Source of the DNA: CAZKMM01 sp964553915
Lineage (GTDB): Bacteria; RBG-13-61-14; DRUE01
NCBI GenBank assembly: GCA_964553915.1
Contig: CAZKMM010000096.1
Span: 1 to 10,402, forward strand
Direction: 5' to 3'
Length of the DNA: 10,402 nt
A model generated the notes under the pieces. The model searched no databases, was not told the DNA's origin, and worked only from the letters and a program-made list of their open reading frames with translations. Positions 1-7,837 of the stretch are shown piece after piece; the stretch's first letter is position 1; each line of letters opens with the position of its first letter. Made by a program: the position numbers and the translations under genes.

Positions 1-39
1 AGATTTTTAAGCTATGGGGATTGTATGTTAATTATTTAG
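1..39 (+). CDS. queA: C-terminal end of S-adenosylmethionine:tRNA ribosyltransferase-isomerase (partial)
   Basis: Frame 1 is open from the left edge to a TAG at 37-39 and encodes RFLSYGDCMLII. This closely matches the usual C-terminus of QueA (YRFFSYGDAMLI-type endings). QueA transfers the ribosyl group of S-adenosylmethionine to preQ1 at the tRNA wobble position, the step after Tgt in queuosine synthesis. The following gene is tgt, beginning two bases after this stop, which is the classic queA-tgt order. Only 12 codons are inside the window, so the call rests on the tail motif plus synteny; the rest of the gene lies to the left. Confidence 0.8.
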   Translation, partial: RFLSYGDCMLII

Positions 40-41
40 AA

Positions 42-1157
42 ATGAGCTTTGAATTCCAGATTATTGCCCGGCAGGGAGGTGCTCGAGCTGGTCTTTTGAA
101 GACTCCGCATTATCAGGTTCAAACTCCTGCCTTTATGCCGGTGGGCACTCAGGGGACAGTAAAGGCAATGAGCCCGGAGGAGCTTAAGGAGCTCGGCTAT
201 GAGCTGATCTTGGCAAATGCCTATCATCTTTATCTTCGCCCCGGCTCCCGCTTAATTGCTCAGCTGGGCGGGCTTCATAAATTTATCAACTGGGAGCGGG
301 CGATTCTCACCGATTCCGGCGGGTTTCAGGTTTACAGTCTGGCAGAGCTAAGGAAACTAAGCGATGAAGGGGTGGAGTTCCGCTCTCATATTGATGGCTC
401 AAAGCATTTTTTCAGCCCGGAAAAGGTAATGGAGATTCAACAGGAGCTGGGGGCGGATTTGATTATGCCTCTGGATGATTGTCCGCCTTATCCGGCAGAT
501 GAATCCCGGCTTCGGGAATCGGTCCGGCGCACGGTCCGGTGGGCAGAGAGGAGCAAAAAAGCCAAGACCGGCTCAGACCAGATGCTTTTTGCCATTGTCC
601 AGGGCGGGGTTAATCTCCAGCTCCGAAAAGATTGTTTTGAGCAACTTTACCAAATCGGATTTTCGGGTTATGCTCTGGGAGGATTGGCAGTAGGAGAAGA
701 GCGGGAGATTCGTCAGGAGGTGGTTGGGGAGATGGGTCAGATTTTGCCCGAGCACCTGCCCAGATATTTAATGGGGGTGGGACCGCTGGAGGAATGTCTG
801 GAAGCAATCAGGTCCGGGATAGACCTTTTTGATTGTGTTCTTCCCACCCGTAATGCGAGAAACGGTCAGCTCTTTACCAGTCAGGGAACCCTGAGCATAA
901 AAAAAGCTGAATTTGCCCGGGACCCAAATCCACCGGACCCGGAATGCGATTGTTATGTTTGCCAGAACTATTCCCGGGCATATCTCAGGCATCTGTATCT
1001 AAGTGGAGAAATTCTTGGCATCCGGCTCAATACCTGGCATAATTTGTATCATTTTAAGAAGTTTTTTTCTCAGGTTCGGGAAGCAATTCTTTCCGGCGAA
1101 TTTGAGGAATTTTACCAAAACTGGAAAAATAAATTTAAGGAGAGGAAAAATGCTTGA
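42..1157 (+). CDS. tgt: Queuine/preQ1 tRNA-guanine transglycosylase
   Basis: Tgt exchanges guanine-34 of GUN-anticodon tRNAs for preQ1 in the cytoplasm. From the ATG at 42 the protein is 371 aa, close to the roughly 375 aa of E. coli Tgt. The key residues fall at E. coli-like positions: TDSGGFQV with Asp91 (substrate pocket), DDCP near 145, GGLAVGE near 213, LFDCVLPTRNARNG with nucleophile Asp264, and the zinc ligands Cys302, Cys304, Cys307 and His333. The reading frame is open upstream and contains a TTG at 21, but the added residues would overlap queA and have no family counterpart, so ATG 42 is preferred. There is no obvious Shine-Dalgarno sequence; the start lies two bases after the queA stop, so translational coupling is likely. 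Its 3' end overlaps yajC by 8 bp. Confidence 0.97.
   Translation: MSFEFQIIARQGGARAGLLKTPHYQVQTPAFMPVGTQGTVKAMSPEELKELGYELILANAYHLYLRPGSRLIAQLGGLHKFINWERAILTDSGGFQVYSLAELRKLSDEGVEFRSHIDGSKHFFSPEKVMEIQQELGADLIMPLDDCPPYPADESRLRESVRRTVRWAERSKKAKTGSDQMLFAIVQGGVNLQLRKDCFEQLYQIGFSGYALGGLAVGEEREIRQEVVGEMGQILPEHLPRYLMGVGPLEECLEAIRSGIDLFDCVLPTRNARNGQLFTSQGTLSIKKAEFARDPNPPDPECDCYVCQNYSRAYLRHLYLSGEILGIRLNTWHNLYHFKKFFSQVREAILSGEFEEFYQNWKNKFKERKNA
1137..1145 (+). promoter_or_regulatory. Ribosome binding site that fixes the yajC start
   Basis: AAGGAGAGG lies inside the last codons of tgt. Its AGGAG core is 7 bases before the ATG at 1150. It selects this start over the in-frame ATG at 1003, which would add 49 residues lying wholly inside tgt and unlike any YajC N-terminus. 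Confidence 0.85.
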
Positions 1158-1482
1158 TTGGTTAATACCTGCCGCCTGGGCAGCAGATAAACCAGCTGGC
1201 ACAGGCGGAGTGGGGGCTTTACTGCTTCCACTTTTAATTCTGGTGGTTTTTTACTATTTTCTGATTCATATGCCCCAGCGGAGAAGACAGCAGGAGCGAA
1301 AAAAAATGCTTGAGAACATCAAGCGAGGAGATGAGGTTCTTACCGCGGGCGGGATTTATGGAAAAATTACCGGGGTAGCAGACCAGAGCGTGACTCTGGA
1401 GATTTCACCCAAAGTGAGAATCAAGGTAGCCAAGTCTGCTATTACCCAGGTAGTAAAGAAGGCAGAAGGAGAAGGGCAGTAA
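1150..1482 (+). CDS. yajC: Preprotein translocase subunit YajC
   Basis: This 110-aa protein has one membrane segment at about residues 21-38 (GVGALLLPLLILVVFYYFLI), followed by a basic MPQRRRQQERKK stretch and a cytoplasmic domain. The domain carries the YajC signature GDEVLTAGGIYGKITGV at about 60-76. YajC is a small accessory partner of SecDF at the SecYEG channel. Length and topology are typical of the family (about 85-115 aa). The N-terminal dozen residues (LIPAAWAAD) resemble the AWAA-type leader seen in many YajC proteins. The ATG overlaps the end of tgt (ATGCTTGA), and secD follows after 20 bp in the standard yajC-secD-secF order. Confidence 0.95.
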   Translation: MLDWLIPAAWAADKPAGTGGVGALLLPLLILVVFYYFLIHMPQRRRQQERKKMLENIKRGDEVLTAGGIYGKITGVADQSVTLEISPKVRIKVAKSAITQVVKKAEGEGQ

Positions 1483-1502
1483 TAACTTAAGGAGGCAAAA
1501 GA

Positions 1503-3152
1503 ATGAACCGGGCTTTGAAAATCAGGCTGGGAATTATTATTGCTTCGGTGGTGATTGGATTATTTTTAATTGCCCCGAGCTTGATGTGGGATTATACCAG
1601 AAATCAAAGCAGGATGCCCAGCTGGTGGAAAAAGGCAAAAATTCTTCCCACCCGAGCAGTGGTGCTGGGGCTGGACCTTCAGGGAGGAATGCATCTGGTA
1701 GTGGGAGTGAAAACCGAAGAAGCGGTAAAGAATGAGATGCTTCAGATTAAAGATTACCTGCGCCACCGCTTCCGGGAAAAAAGGGTTAAATTTGAAAAGA
1801 TAGAAACTTTAGGGCTTGACCAGATTCAAATTCAGTTTCCGGACAAAGAAAATCTGGATAAAGGCGGGCGGTTAATTCAGGAGGAATATAAACGATTACT
1901 GCATCTGACCGGTCGGGGCACCACTCTTGCTCCTATTTATCAGCTGGATTCTGATTATGCTAATGAGCTTCGGATGAACGCGGTTCGCCAGGTGATGGAG
2001 ACCCTTCGGGGCCGGGTGGATGAATTTGGTGTGACCGAGCCAAGCATCCAGAGGCAGGGGAAAGACCGGATTGTGCTTCAGCTTCCCGGGATTAAAGAAG
2101 AAGACCGCCAGCGAGTGCTGAACATAATCAAACGCACCGCTAAACTGGAATTTATGCTGGTGGAGGATTTTGCTACCAGCAAGGAGGCGCTTCTGGAGAG
2201 GCTGGGAGGAGTGGTTCCTGCGGGAAAAAGGCTTCTTCCTGAGGTGGATAATCAGGGGAACATCACTGGCTGGTATCTGCTCAAGGAAGAGCCCAAGATT
2301 ACTGGCGATTATCTGGTAGATGCCCGGGTCGGGGTGCAGAGCACCGGACTGGGCGGAGCGGTGGTTAATTTCCAGTTTAATTTAGAAGGGGCAAGGAGAT
2401 TTGCCCGTATCACCGGAGAGAATATTGGCGAGAGGCTGGCAATTGTTCTGGAAGGAAAGGTTCGCAGTGCCCCGGTGATTCGGGCGAGGATATATGACCG
2501 GGGAGTGATTGAAGGCAACTTCACCTTTCAGGAGGCAAGGGACCTGGCAATAGTTCTTCGGGCAGGAGCTTTGCCCGTGGAAATAGAGATTGAGGAAGAA
2601 AGAACCGTGGGACCCAGTCTGGGAAAAGACTTAATCAATCGTGGGAAATGGGCAATTTTGATTGGTGGAATTGCGGTGGTTGTTTTTATGGTGGTTTATT
2701 ATTCCGGAGCAGGATTAATTGCCGATATAGCTCTGGCACTTAATTTACTCTTTATTATGGCCGCTTTAGCCGGGCTTCGGGCTACTCTGACCTTACCGGG
2801 CATTGCCGGAATTGCCCTGACCGTGGGAATGGCCGTGGATGCCAATATCATTATTTTTGAGCGGATTCGGGAAGAATGGCGGTTGGGTAAAACTCCTCGC
2901 AGTGCCGTGGAGGCAGGGTATCAACGCTCTTTGTGGACAATTCTGGATGCGAATATTACCACTTTAATTGCTGCCGCGATTTTATTTCAGGTGGGCACGG
3001 GTCCGATTCGGGGTTTTGCGGTCACCCTTACTCTGGGAATTTTCAGCAGTCTCTTTACCGCTCTGTTTGTTACCCGCACGATTTATGAGCTGATTTTTGC
3101 TCGGGGCAGAATGCGAGAGAAACTCAGTATTGGAATTAAAACTGCCAGTTAA
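1503..3152 (+). CDS. secD: Protein translocase subunit SecD
   Basis: SecD pairs with SecF to form an RND-type membrane complex that uses the proton motive force to help complete protein export and release on the outer face of the membrane. The 549-aa protein has TM1 at about residues 8-25, then the periplasmic P1 region opened by LGLDLQGGMHLVV (55-67) and containing GRVDEFGVTEPSIQRQG and VLQLPGI (191-197). A five-helix membrane bundle runs from about 383 to 532. Conserved bundle motifs are VDANIIIFERIREE (445-458, including the TM4 Asp446), DANITTL (482-488) and GTGPIRGFAVTL (498-509). The start is well supported by AAGGAGG at 1489-1495, 7 bases upstream. Some 11 bp separate it from secF, so the subunits are separate rather than fused as in some Gram-positives. 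Confidence 0.98.
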   Translation: MNRALKIRLGIIIASVVIGLFLIAPSLMWDYTRNQSRMPSWWKKAKILPTRAVVLGLDLQGGMHLVVGVKTEEAVKNEMLQIKDYLRHRFREKRVKFEKIETLGLDQIQIQFPDKENLDKGGRLIQEEYKRLLHLTGRGTTLAPIYQLDSDYANELRMNAVRQVMETLRGRVDEFGVTEPSIQRQGKDRIVLQLPGIKEEDRQRVLNIIKRTAKLEFMLVEDFATSKEALLERLGGVVPAGKRLLPEVDNQGNITGWYLLKEEPKITGDYLVDARVGVQSTGLGGAVVNFQFNLEGARRFARITGENIGERLAIVLEGKVRSAPVIRARIYDRGVIEGNFTFQEARDLAIVLRAGALPVEIEIEEERTVGPSLGKDLINRGKWAILIGGIAVVVFMVVYYSGAGLIADIALALNLLFIMAALAGLRATLTLPGIAGIALTVGMAVDANIIIFERIREEWRLGKTPRSAVEAGYQRSLWTILDANITTLIAAAILFQVGTGPIRGFAVTLTLGIFSSLFTALFVTRTIYELIFARGRMREKLSIGIKTAS

Positions 3153-3163
3153 GGAGTGGAAAA

Positions 3164-4120
3164 ATGGAGTTAATCAAACCAGGTATTGAAATTAATTTTG
3201 TTCGCTGGCGTCTGGTGTTTTTGCTGGTTTCTTCGGGGTTGTTCTTTTTGGCAATTGTCAGCTTCATTGTCCCTGGTCCCAACTGGGGAATTGATTTTAA
3301 AGGAGGCACCGAGCTTAGGGTTCGCTTTTTTCAGCCGGTGGAAATTGGGGAACTTCGGGCGGTTTTGTCCGACTTGGGACTGGGAGAGATTCAAATTCAA
3401 TCTCTTCGGGGAAAGAGTTTTGAGCAGGAAGGGGGCTATCAGGATTATCTGGTTCGCGCTGAGGAGGCAAAAGGAAAAGCTGGCTCAGAAAAGGTTCAGG
3501 CAAGCACCCTGATTGAGGAGAAGCTCGAGGAAAAATTTGGAGCGAAGAGTTTTCAAATTCAGGATGTAGAGTATGTGGGTCCCCGGGTGGGTAAGGAACT
3601 GCAGGAAAAAGGCATTCAGGCAATGATTTATGCCCTGATCGGAATTTTGCTTTATGTGGGAATTCGGTTTGAGTTCCGCTATGCCTTTGGTGCGGTTCTG
3701 GCTTTGATTCACGACACGGTCATTACTGCGGGTATTTATGTGCTCTTTCAGCGGGAGTGGAGCCTGGCGATTATTGCTGCGCTTCTTACTATCATTGGAT
3801 ATTCGGTAAATGATACCATTGTGGTTTACGACCGGATTCGTGAGAATATTCGTCGGGGGAGGGTAGGGGATTTTCCTCGTCTGGTTAATCAGAGCATAAA
3901 TCAGACTTTAAGTCGGACTGTGCTTACCAGTCTTACCACTTTAATGGCAGTGGTTTTTCTTTATATTTTCGGCGGAGGGGTAATTCGGGACTTTTCCCTG
4001 GTTTTAATTATTGGGATTGTGGTCGGGACTTATTCTTCCATTTATGTTGCCAGTTCTCTGGTAATTTTCCTTCAGGAATTAAGAGGAGCGAAAAGCACCC
4101 CGGCAAAAGGCAAGAAATAG
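3164..4120 (+). CDS. secF: Protein translocase subunit SecF
   Basis: SecF is the partner of SecD in the proton-driven accessory complex of the Sec translocon. The protein is 318 aa, the usual SecF length. TM1 is at about 16-36, followed by the family motif GIDFKGGTEL (42-51). A periplasmic domain runs to about 136, then VGPRVGKEL (139-146) and five membrane helices. The diagnostic TM4 motif GYSVNDTIVVYDRIREN (212-228) carries Asp217, the counterpart of the conserved SecF aspartate, and TSLTTL is at 255-260. The tail is short and basic (KSTPAKGKK). AAGGAG at 3151-3156 starts inside the secD stop codon and lies 7 bases before the ATG, so translation of the two subunits is likely coupled. Confidence 0.98.
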   Translation: MELIKPGIEINFVRWRLVFLLVSSGLFFLAIVSFIVPGPNWGIDFKGGTELRVRFFQPVEIGELRAVLSDLGLGEIQIQSLRGKSFEQEGGYQDYLVRAEEAKGKAGSEKVQASTLIEEKLEEKFGAKSFQIQDVEYVGPRVGKELQEKGIQAMIYALIGILLYVGIRFEFRYAFGAVLALIHDTVITAGIYVLFQREWSLAIIAALLTIIGYSVNDTIVVYDRIRENIRRGRVGDFPRLVNQSINQTLSRTVLTSLTTLMAVVFLYIFGGGVIRDFSLVLIIGIVVGTYSSIYVASSLVIFLQELRGAKSTPAKGKK

Positions 4121-4123
4121 CAA

Positions 4124-4633
4124 ATGGTGGCTTTAAAGATTGTTGGGCTGATTTTTCTCGGGATATTTATGCTTGGAGCCCTGGCTTCTGTGGTCATTGG
4201 TCTTCCCGGCACCTGGATAATTCTGGTTTTGGCGTTTATTGCCTCAGCCATTACTGGCTTTGAGAAAATTGGCTGGATGATTTTGCTGATACTTTTGGGG
4301 CTGGCAGTTTTAGGGGAGCTGTTGGAATTTCTGGTTGGATACTTTGGCACCCGAAGAATGGGAGCGAGCAGGAAGGCGAGCTGGTCTGCTCTGGGCTTCG
4401 GGATTCTCGGGGCAATTCTGCTCAGCGGACCCCTGCCGGTTCTGGGCACGGTTCTGGGAGCATTTCTCGGAGCATTTTTGGGCGCCTTTTTGGTGGAGCT
4501 GGTTTTTGAGCGAGCCTGGAAAAAAGCCTATCAGTCCGGGATTTCTGCTTTATTGGGACGGCTTGGTTCGGTAATCAGCAAAATTGCGGTGGGAAGTGCA
4601 ATGATTGTCCTGAGCTTTTCCCAGCTAATTTAA
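4124..4633 (+). CDS. DUF456 family integral membrane protein
   Basis: The 169-aa product is very hydrophobic, with about four to five membrane segments (about 5-25, 29-45, 51-72, 88-128 as glycine-rich hairpins, and 152-166). Features match the DUF456 family: GLPGTW at 26-31 after the first helix, GYFGTRRMGASR at 72-83, and a glycine-zipper stretch GTVLGAFLGAFLGAFLVEL at 108-126. No biochemical function is established for this family. The gene starts 3 bases after the secF stop with only a poor, distant ribosome site, and recJ begins 6 bases after it, so it is cotranscribed and probably translated by coupling. Its position between secF and recJ does not prove a role in secretion. The triple GAFL repeat is an internal oddity but fits a packing motif. 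Confidence 0.85.
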   Translation: MVALKIVGLIFLGIFMLGALASVVIGLPGTWIILVLAFIASAITGFEKIGWMILLILLGLAVLGELLEFLVGYFGTRRMGASRKASWSALGFGILGAILLSGPLPVLGTVLGAFLGAFLGAFLVELVFERAWKKAYQSGISALLGRLGSVISKIAVGSAMIVLSFSQLI

Positions 4634-4639
4634 GCGGAG

Positions 4640-6352
4640 ATGATTCGCCACTGGAAGATTTTAACTCCGGACAAAGATGCCATCGCCCGGCTGAGCCAGC
4701 GAGCGGGCATCAGCAAATTTTTAGCCTGGATTCTGCTTAATCGGGGAATAACCACAGCTCAGGAAGCAAAAAAATTTCTCTCCTTTGCTCTGGAGGATTT
4801 AATTGATGATTCCGGTCTGGAGGATTTCACCCCTTTTGCTGATTTACTGGCAGAGGCGATTCTGGTGGAGGAAAAAATCGGGATTTATGGTGATTATGAT
4901 GTTGATGGAATTACTGCCACCAGCCTGCTTTTGGATTTTTTAACTCAGCTCGGTCTTTCTCCTGAATACTATCTTCCCCATCGGCTGGAGGATGGGTATG
5001 GGTTGAGCATTTCCGGAGTGGAGGAGCTGGCGAAAAAGGGGATTAAATTGCTGGTGGCAGTGGACTGCGGGATTAAGGATTTTTCCGCGGTTCAGCGGGC
5101 AAAGGAGCTGGGACTGAAGGTTTTAATTATTGACCACCACCAGCCGGCTCACACCTCTCCCCCGGCAGACCTGGTGCTTGACCCTCATCTGGGAAATTTT
5201 CCCGGGCAATTTAAAATTCTCTGCTCTGCCGGGCTGGTTTTTTTCCTGCTTTTAAAACTCAGGCAATTGCTCCGGGAAAAAGGATATTTTAAAACTAATT
5301 CTGAGCCAAATTTAAAAAAGCTTTTGGACCTGGTGGCTCTGGGCACAGTGGCAGATGTGGCTCCTGCTTATGGGCTTAACCGGATTCTTTTAGCTTACGG
5401 GTTTAAGGAGCTGGAGAATACTTCCCGGTTCGGGCTTCGGCTTTTAAAAAAGCAGGCAGACCTTGAAGGAGAGATTAGCTATGGAGATGTTGCTTTCCGG
5501 CTTGCTCCCCGGCTGAATTCTGCGGGAAGAATTGATGAGCCGGACCCCTCTCTGGAGATTCTGCTTTGCACTGACCCGAAGCGGGCAAATCAGCTGGCGC
5601 AGGAGCTGGAGCGAAGGAATCAACTCCGCCAGCGAATAGAGGAGCAGATTTTAAATCAGGCAATAGAGCAGATAGAATCCTGGCAGGATTTATCCAGCAG
5701 GAAGAGTCTGGTGGTATGGGGTGAGGGCTGGCATCCGGGAGTGGTGGGGATTGTTGCCCAGAGGCTTCGGGAGAGGTATTTCCGACCCGCGGTGGTGCTC
5801 TGTGTGGAGGGGGAGCTGAGCCGGGGCTCTGCCCGGGGAATTGAGGGACTGGACCTTTATGCCAGTCTGGTAAAATGTCAGGATTATCTTTTAGAATACG
5901 GAGGTCATAAACTTGCCTGTGGCTTGAGCCTGCATCGGAACCAGCTGGAGCACTTCCGGGAAGCATTTGAAAAAGCGGTAAGCGAGCTTGCTTCTTCTGA
6001 AGCTTTTCAGCCCACTTTGTTTTGTGATGCGGAACTGCCCCTGGACCAGATCTCTCCTCAACTACTCAAGGAACTGGACCAGCTTCGTCCTTTTGGTCCG
6101 GGCAATCCCACTCCGGTTTTGGTTGCCCGGGCGGTAAAAGTGGTGGATGTGGAGTGGAGAAAAGAAAAGCATCTGCGGATGGTGGTTCAGGAGAATCGCA
6201 CCAGCTTACCTGGCTGGTATTTTCGGGCACCTGGGGAACTGAAGCTCAAGCCAGGAGAGGTGGTGGATTTGGTCTATCAACTGGATTATTCTTCGGAGCA
6301 GGGAAGATTAAGACTTCTGGTGCAGGATTTAAAAAAGCTAAGTTTTCGCTGA
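4640..6352 (+). CDS. recJ: Single-stranded-DNA-specific exonuclease RecJ
   Basis: RecJ degrades single-stranded DNA 5' to 3' and acts in recombination (RecFOR pathway), base-excision and mismatch repair. The 570-aa protein has all core elements of the DHH phosphoesterase family: DYDVDG at 85-90, VDCG at 141-144, the DHH triad at 165-167, GTVAD at 235-239 and RLNSAGR at 291-297. The DHHA1 domain contains GEGWHPGVVGIVA (361-373), GSARGI (396-401) and GGHKLACG (421-428). The C-terminal OB-fold region includes RPFGPGNP (483-490). Length is normal for RecJ. The ATG sits directly after GGAG (4636-4639), too close for an ideal ribosome site, so coupling to the DUF456 gene is likely. Its last 15 bp overlap the end of the opposing symporter gene. 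It appears to be the last gene of the queA-recJ operon. Confidence 0.97.
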   Translation: MIRHWKILTPDKDAIARLSQRAGISKFLAWILLNRGITTAQEAKKFLSFALEDLIDDSGLEDFTPFADLLAEAILVEEKIGIYGDYDVDGITATSLLLDFLTQLGLSPEYYLPHRLEDGYGLSISGVEELAKKGIKLLVAVDCGIKDFSAVQRAKELGLKVLIIDHHQPAHTSPPADLVLDPHLGNFPGQFKILCSAGLVFFLLLKLRQLLREKGYFKTNSEPNLKKLLDLVALGTVADVAPAYGLNRILLAYGFKELENTSRFGLRLLKKQADLEGEISYGDVAFRLAPRLNSAGRIDEPDPSLEILLCTDPKRANQLAQELERRNQLRQRIEEQILNQAIEQIESWQDLSSRKSLVVWGEGWHPGVVGIVAQRLRERYFRPAVVLCVEGELSRGSARGIEGLDLYASLVKCQDYLLEYGGHKLACGLSLHRNQLEHFREAFEKAVSELASSEAFQPTLFCDAELPLDQISPQLLKELDQLRPFGPGNPTPVLVARAVKVVDVEWRKEKHLRMVVQENRTSLPGWYFRAPGELKLKPGEVVDLVYQLDYSSEQGRLRLLVQDLKKLSFR

Positions 6353-6363
6353 GCCAATTTTTT
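6331..6363. terminator. Possible bidirectional Rho-independent terminator
   Basis: An A6 tract (6331-6336) is followed by a 6-bp arm GCTAAG (6337-6342), the loop TTTTCG, a matching arm CTGAGC (6349-6354) with one internal mismatch, then CAA and T6 (6358-6363). Read on the + strand it would stop the recJ operon; read on the - strand the stem is followed directly by TTTTTT and would stop the symporter transcript. It sits exactly where the two convergent genes end. The stem is short and imperfect, so strength is uncertain. Confidence 0.45.
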
Positions 6364-7828
6364 CCAGTCTTTCCACCACTGCACAGCCCACTGTATCTCC
6401 CCAGACATTGACCGTGGTTCGGCACCGGTCCAAAAACCAGTCAATAGCTAAAATCACCGCAATGCCTTCGGTGGGAAGATTAACCGCTTTGAGAACAATC
6501 AGCATTGTAATCAAGCCGGCTTCGGGAATTCCCGCCGCGCCAATGGCTGCTAAAGTAGCGGTTATTACCACAATTAACTGGTCGCCAAAGCTCAAAGGCA
6601 CTCCATATACCTGAGCGATAAAAATCGCGGCTACTGCCTCATAAAGAGCGGTGCCGTCCATATTGATGGTTGCTCCCAGTGGAAGGATAAAGTTAGCCAC
6701 TTTTTCTGAAATCCGGTTTCGCTCCCGGGTGCAATCAATTGTCACCGGCAGGGTAGCAGAGCTGGAAGCAGTGGAAAAAGCAGTGAGCAGAGCAGGAAGA
6801 AGATTTTTAAAGTATTCCCCCACTTTTCTTCTGCCAAGAAATTTCAGGAGCAAAGGAAGGATAATAAGGCTATGGATTAAAAGCCCAATAATCACAGTGC
6901 CCGCATATTTCCCCAGCCGGGCAAGCTCTCCGAAAAATCCGCCGGGAAGACTTAGCTCTGCCTGACCGAGCCGGGCAGAGACCAAGCCGAGAATTCCTAT
7001 TGGAGCAAAATACATCACCAGCTCCACAAACCGCATAATCGCCAGGTTCAGGCTGTCAATGAATTCAATCAGGGGTCGGGCTTTTTCTCCCAGGGAAACC
7101 AGAATCCCGCCCAAAATCAGGGAAAAGAGGATTAAGGAAAGAATATTATCTTCCATCATTGCTTTGAACAGGTTTCTGGGCACCAGCCCGATGATGACAT
7201 CAAGAAAAGAGAATTTTCGCTCTTCAAGGGTGATTTCCAGCCCCATCCCTTGAGGTTCGGGCTCAACCTTTTTTCCTTCCGGGTTGAGAAAATAGCTCAC
7301 CACCAGCTTTTTTTCATCAGCATCTGCGGAAGAGTCTATATATCCGATGAGATTCTGGTCCAGAAGTTTGACCACATATCCCTTCTGGTAGGAGGTGCGG
7401 GAGAATTTATATTTTTCTTCCAGCAATTTGATTTCCGCCCCTCCCAGAAGGGGCTTGGGAATAATCTGATAGCGAGCCTGAGGAAAATAATCTGTGGGCT
7501 TGCCAATCCCTTTTCCCGGCTGAATAATGTTAACCAGGATTATCCCGATGGTCACGGAAATCAGGGTGGTAAGAAGGTAATAAGCAATGGTTCTTCCACC
7601 CAGAGGACCCAGCTTGCGGAGATTTTCCAGATGGGTGATGCCACTTATCATTGATACAATCACCAGAGGAACCACAAGCATAAAAAGTGCCCGAAGAAAA
7701 ATATCTCCCAGAAACTTCAAAGAAATTGCCTTTTTTGGAGCATAATGACCGAGCAGGGCACCAATAATCACCCCCAGAATAATCCCGATTAAAATAATAT
7801 TCTGGCTTTTAATTGACCGGGAAGTCAT
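6338..7828 (-). CDS. Dicarboxylate/amino acid:cation symporter (glutamate/aspartate type, EAAT-like)
   Basis: This is a 496-aa secondary transporter of the glutamate transporter/DAACS family (GltP, GltPh and human EAATs), expected to import acidic amino acids across the inner membrane with Na+ and/or H+. Hallmarks are the HP1 serine loop ASSSATLPVT at about 354-363, NMDGTALYEAVAAIFIAQ (389-406) in TM7, HP2 GAAGIPEAG (430-438), and DRCRTTVN in TM8. In TM8, Asp467, Arg470 and Asn474 correspond to GltPh Asp394, Arg397 and Asn401. The Asp/Arg pair argues for glutamate or aspartate rather than neutral amino acids or C4-dicarboxylates. Glu397 occupies the EAAT3 Glu374 position. Residues about 112-205 form a long hydrophilic insertion between TM3 and TM4, explaining the excess over the usual length of about 420. 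The ATG at 7828 has no ribosome site; a promoter ends only 9 bases upstream. The gene stands alone. Confidence 0.93.
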   Translation of the reverse strand: MTSRSIKSQNIILIGIILGVIIGALLGHYAPKKAISLKFLGDIFLRALFMLVVPLVIVSMISGITHLENLRKLGPLGGRTIAYYLLTTLISVTIGIILVNIIQPGKGIGKPTDYFPQARYQIIPKPLLGGAEIKLLEEKYKFSRTSYQKGYVVKLLDQNLIGYIDSSADADEKKLVVSYFLNPEGKKVEPEPQGMGLEITLEERKFSFLDVIIGLVPRNLFKAMMEDNILSLILFSLILGGILVSLGEKARPLIEFIDSLNLAIMRFVELVMYFAPIGILGLVSARLGQAELSLPGGFFGELARLGKYAGTVIIGLLIHSLIILPLLLKFLGRRKVGEYFKNLLPALLTAFSTASSSATLPVTIDCTRERNRISEKVANFILPLGATINMDGTALYEAVAAIFIAQVYGVPLSFGDQLIVVITATLAAIGAAGIPEAGLITMLIVLKAVNLPTEGIAVILAIDWFLDRCRTTVNVWGDTVGCAVVERLEKIGSAKT

Positions 7829-7837
7829 AACAATAGC

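Noticed and set aside
21..41. TTG start at 21 giving tgt seven more residues
   Set aside because: The extension overlaps the queA end and has no family counterpart. Starting at ATG 42 puts all catalytic and zinc residues at E. coli-like positions.
1003..1149. In-frame ATG at 1003 extending yajC by 49 residues
   Set aside because: The extension lies entirely in tgt, is unlike YajC, and a strong ribosome site precedes the ATG at 1150.
4072..4449. 125-aa open frame antisense to secF and the DUF456 gene
   Set aside because: No recognisable domain; explained as a shadow of two well-supported genes.
4457..4492. Three tandem GAFL units in the DUF456 protein as a DNA repeat
   Set aside because: Codons differ between copies and glycine-zipper repeats are expected in this family, so it is a protein packing motif.
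5475..5966. 163-aa open frame antisense to recJ
   Set aside because: Pro/Ser/Ala-rich low-complexity composition typical of an antisense shadow; recJ on the other strand is fully conserved here.
7250..7654. 134-aa open frame antisense to the symporter insertion
   Set aside because: No ribosome site, no family motif, and it spans the coding sequence of a clear transporter.
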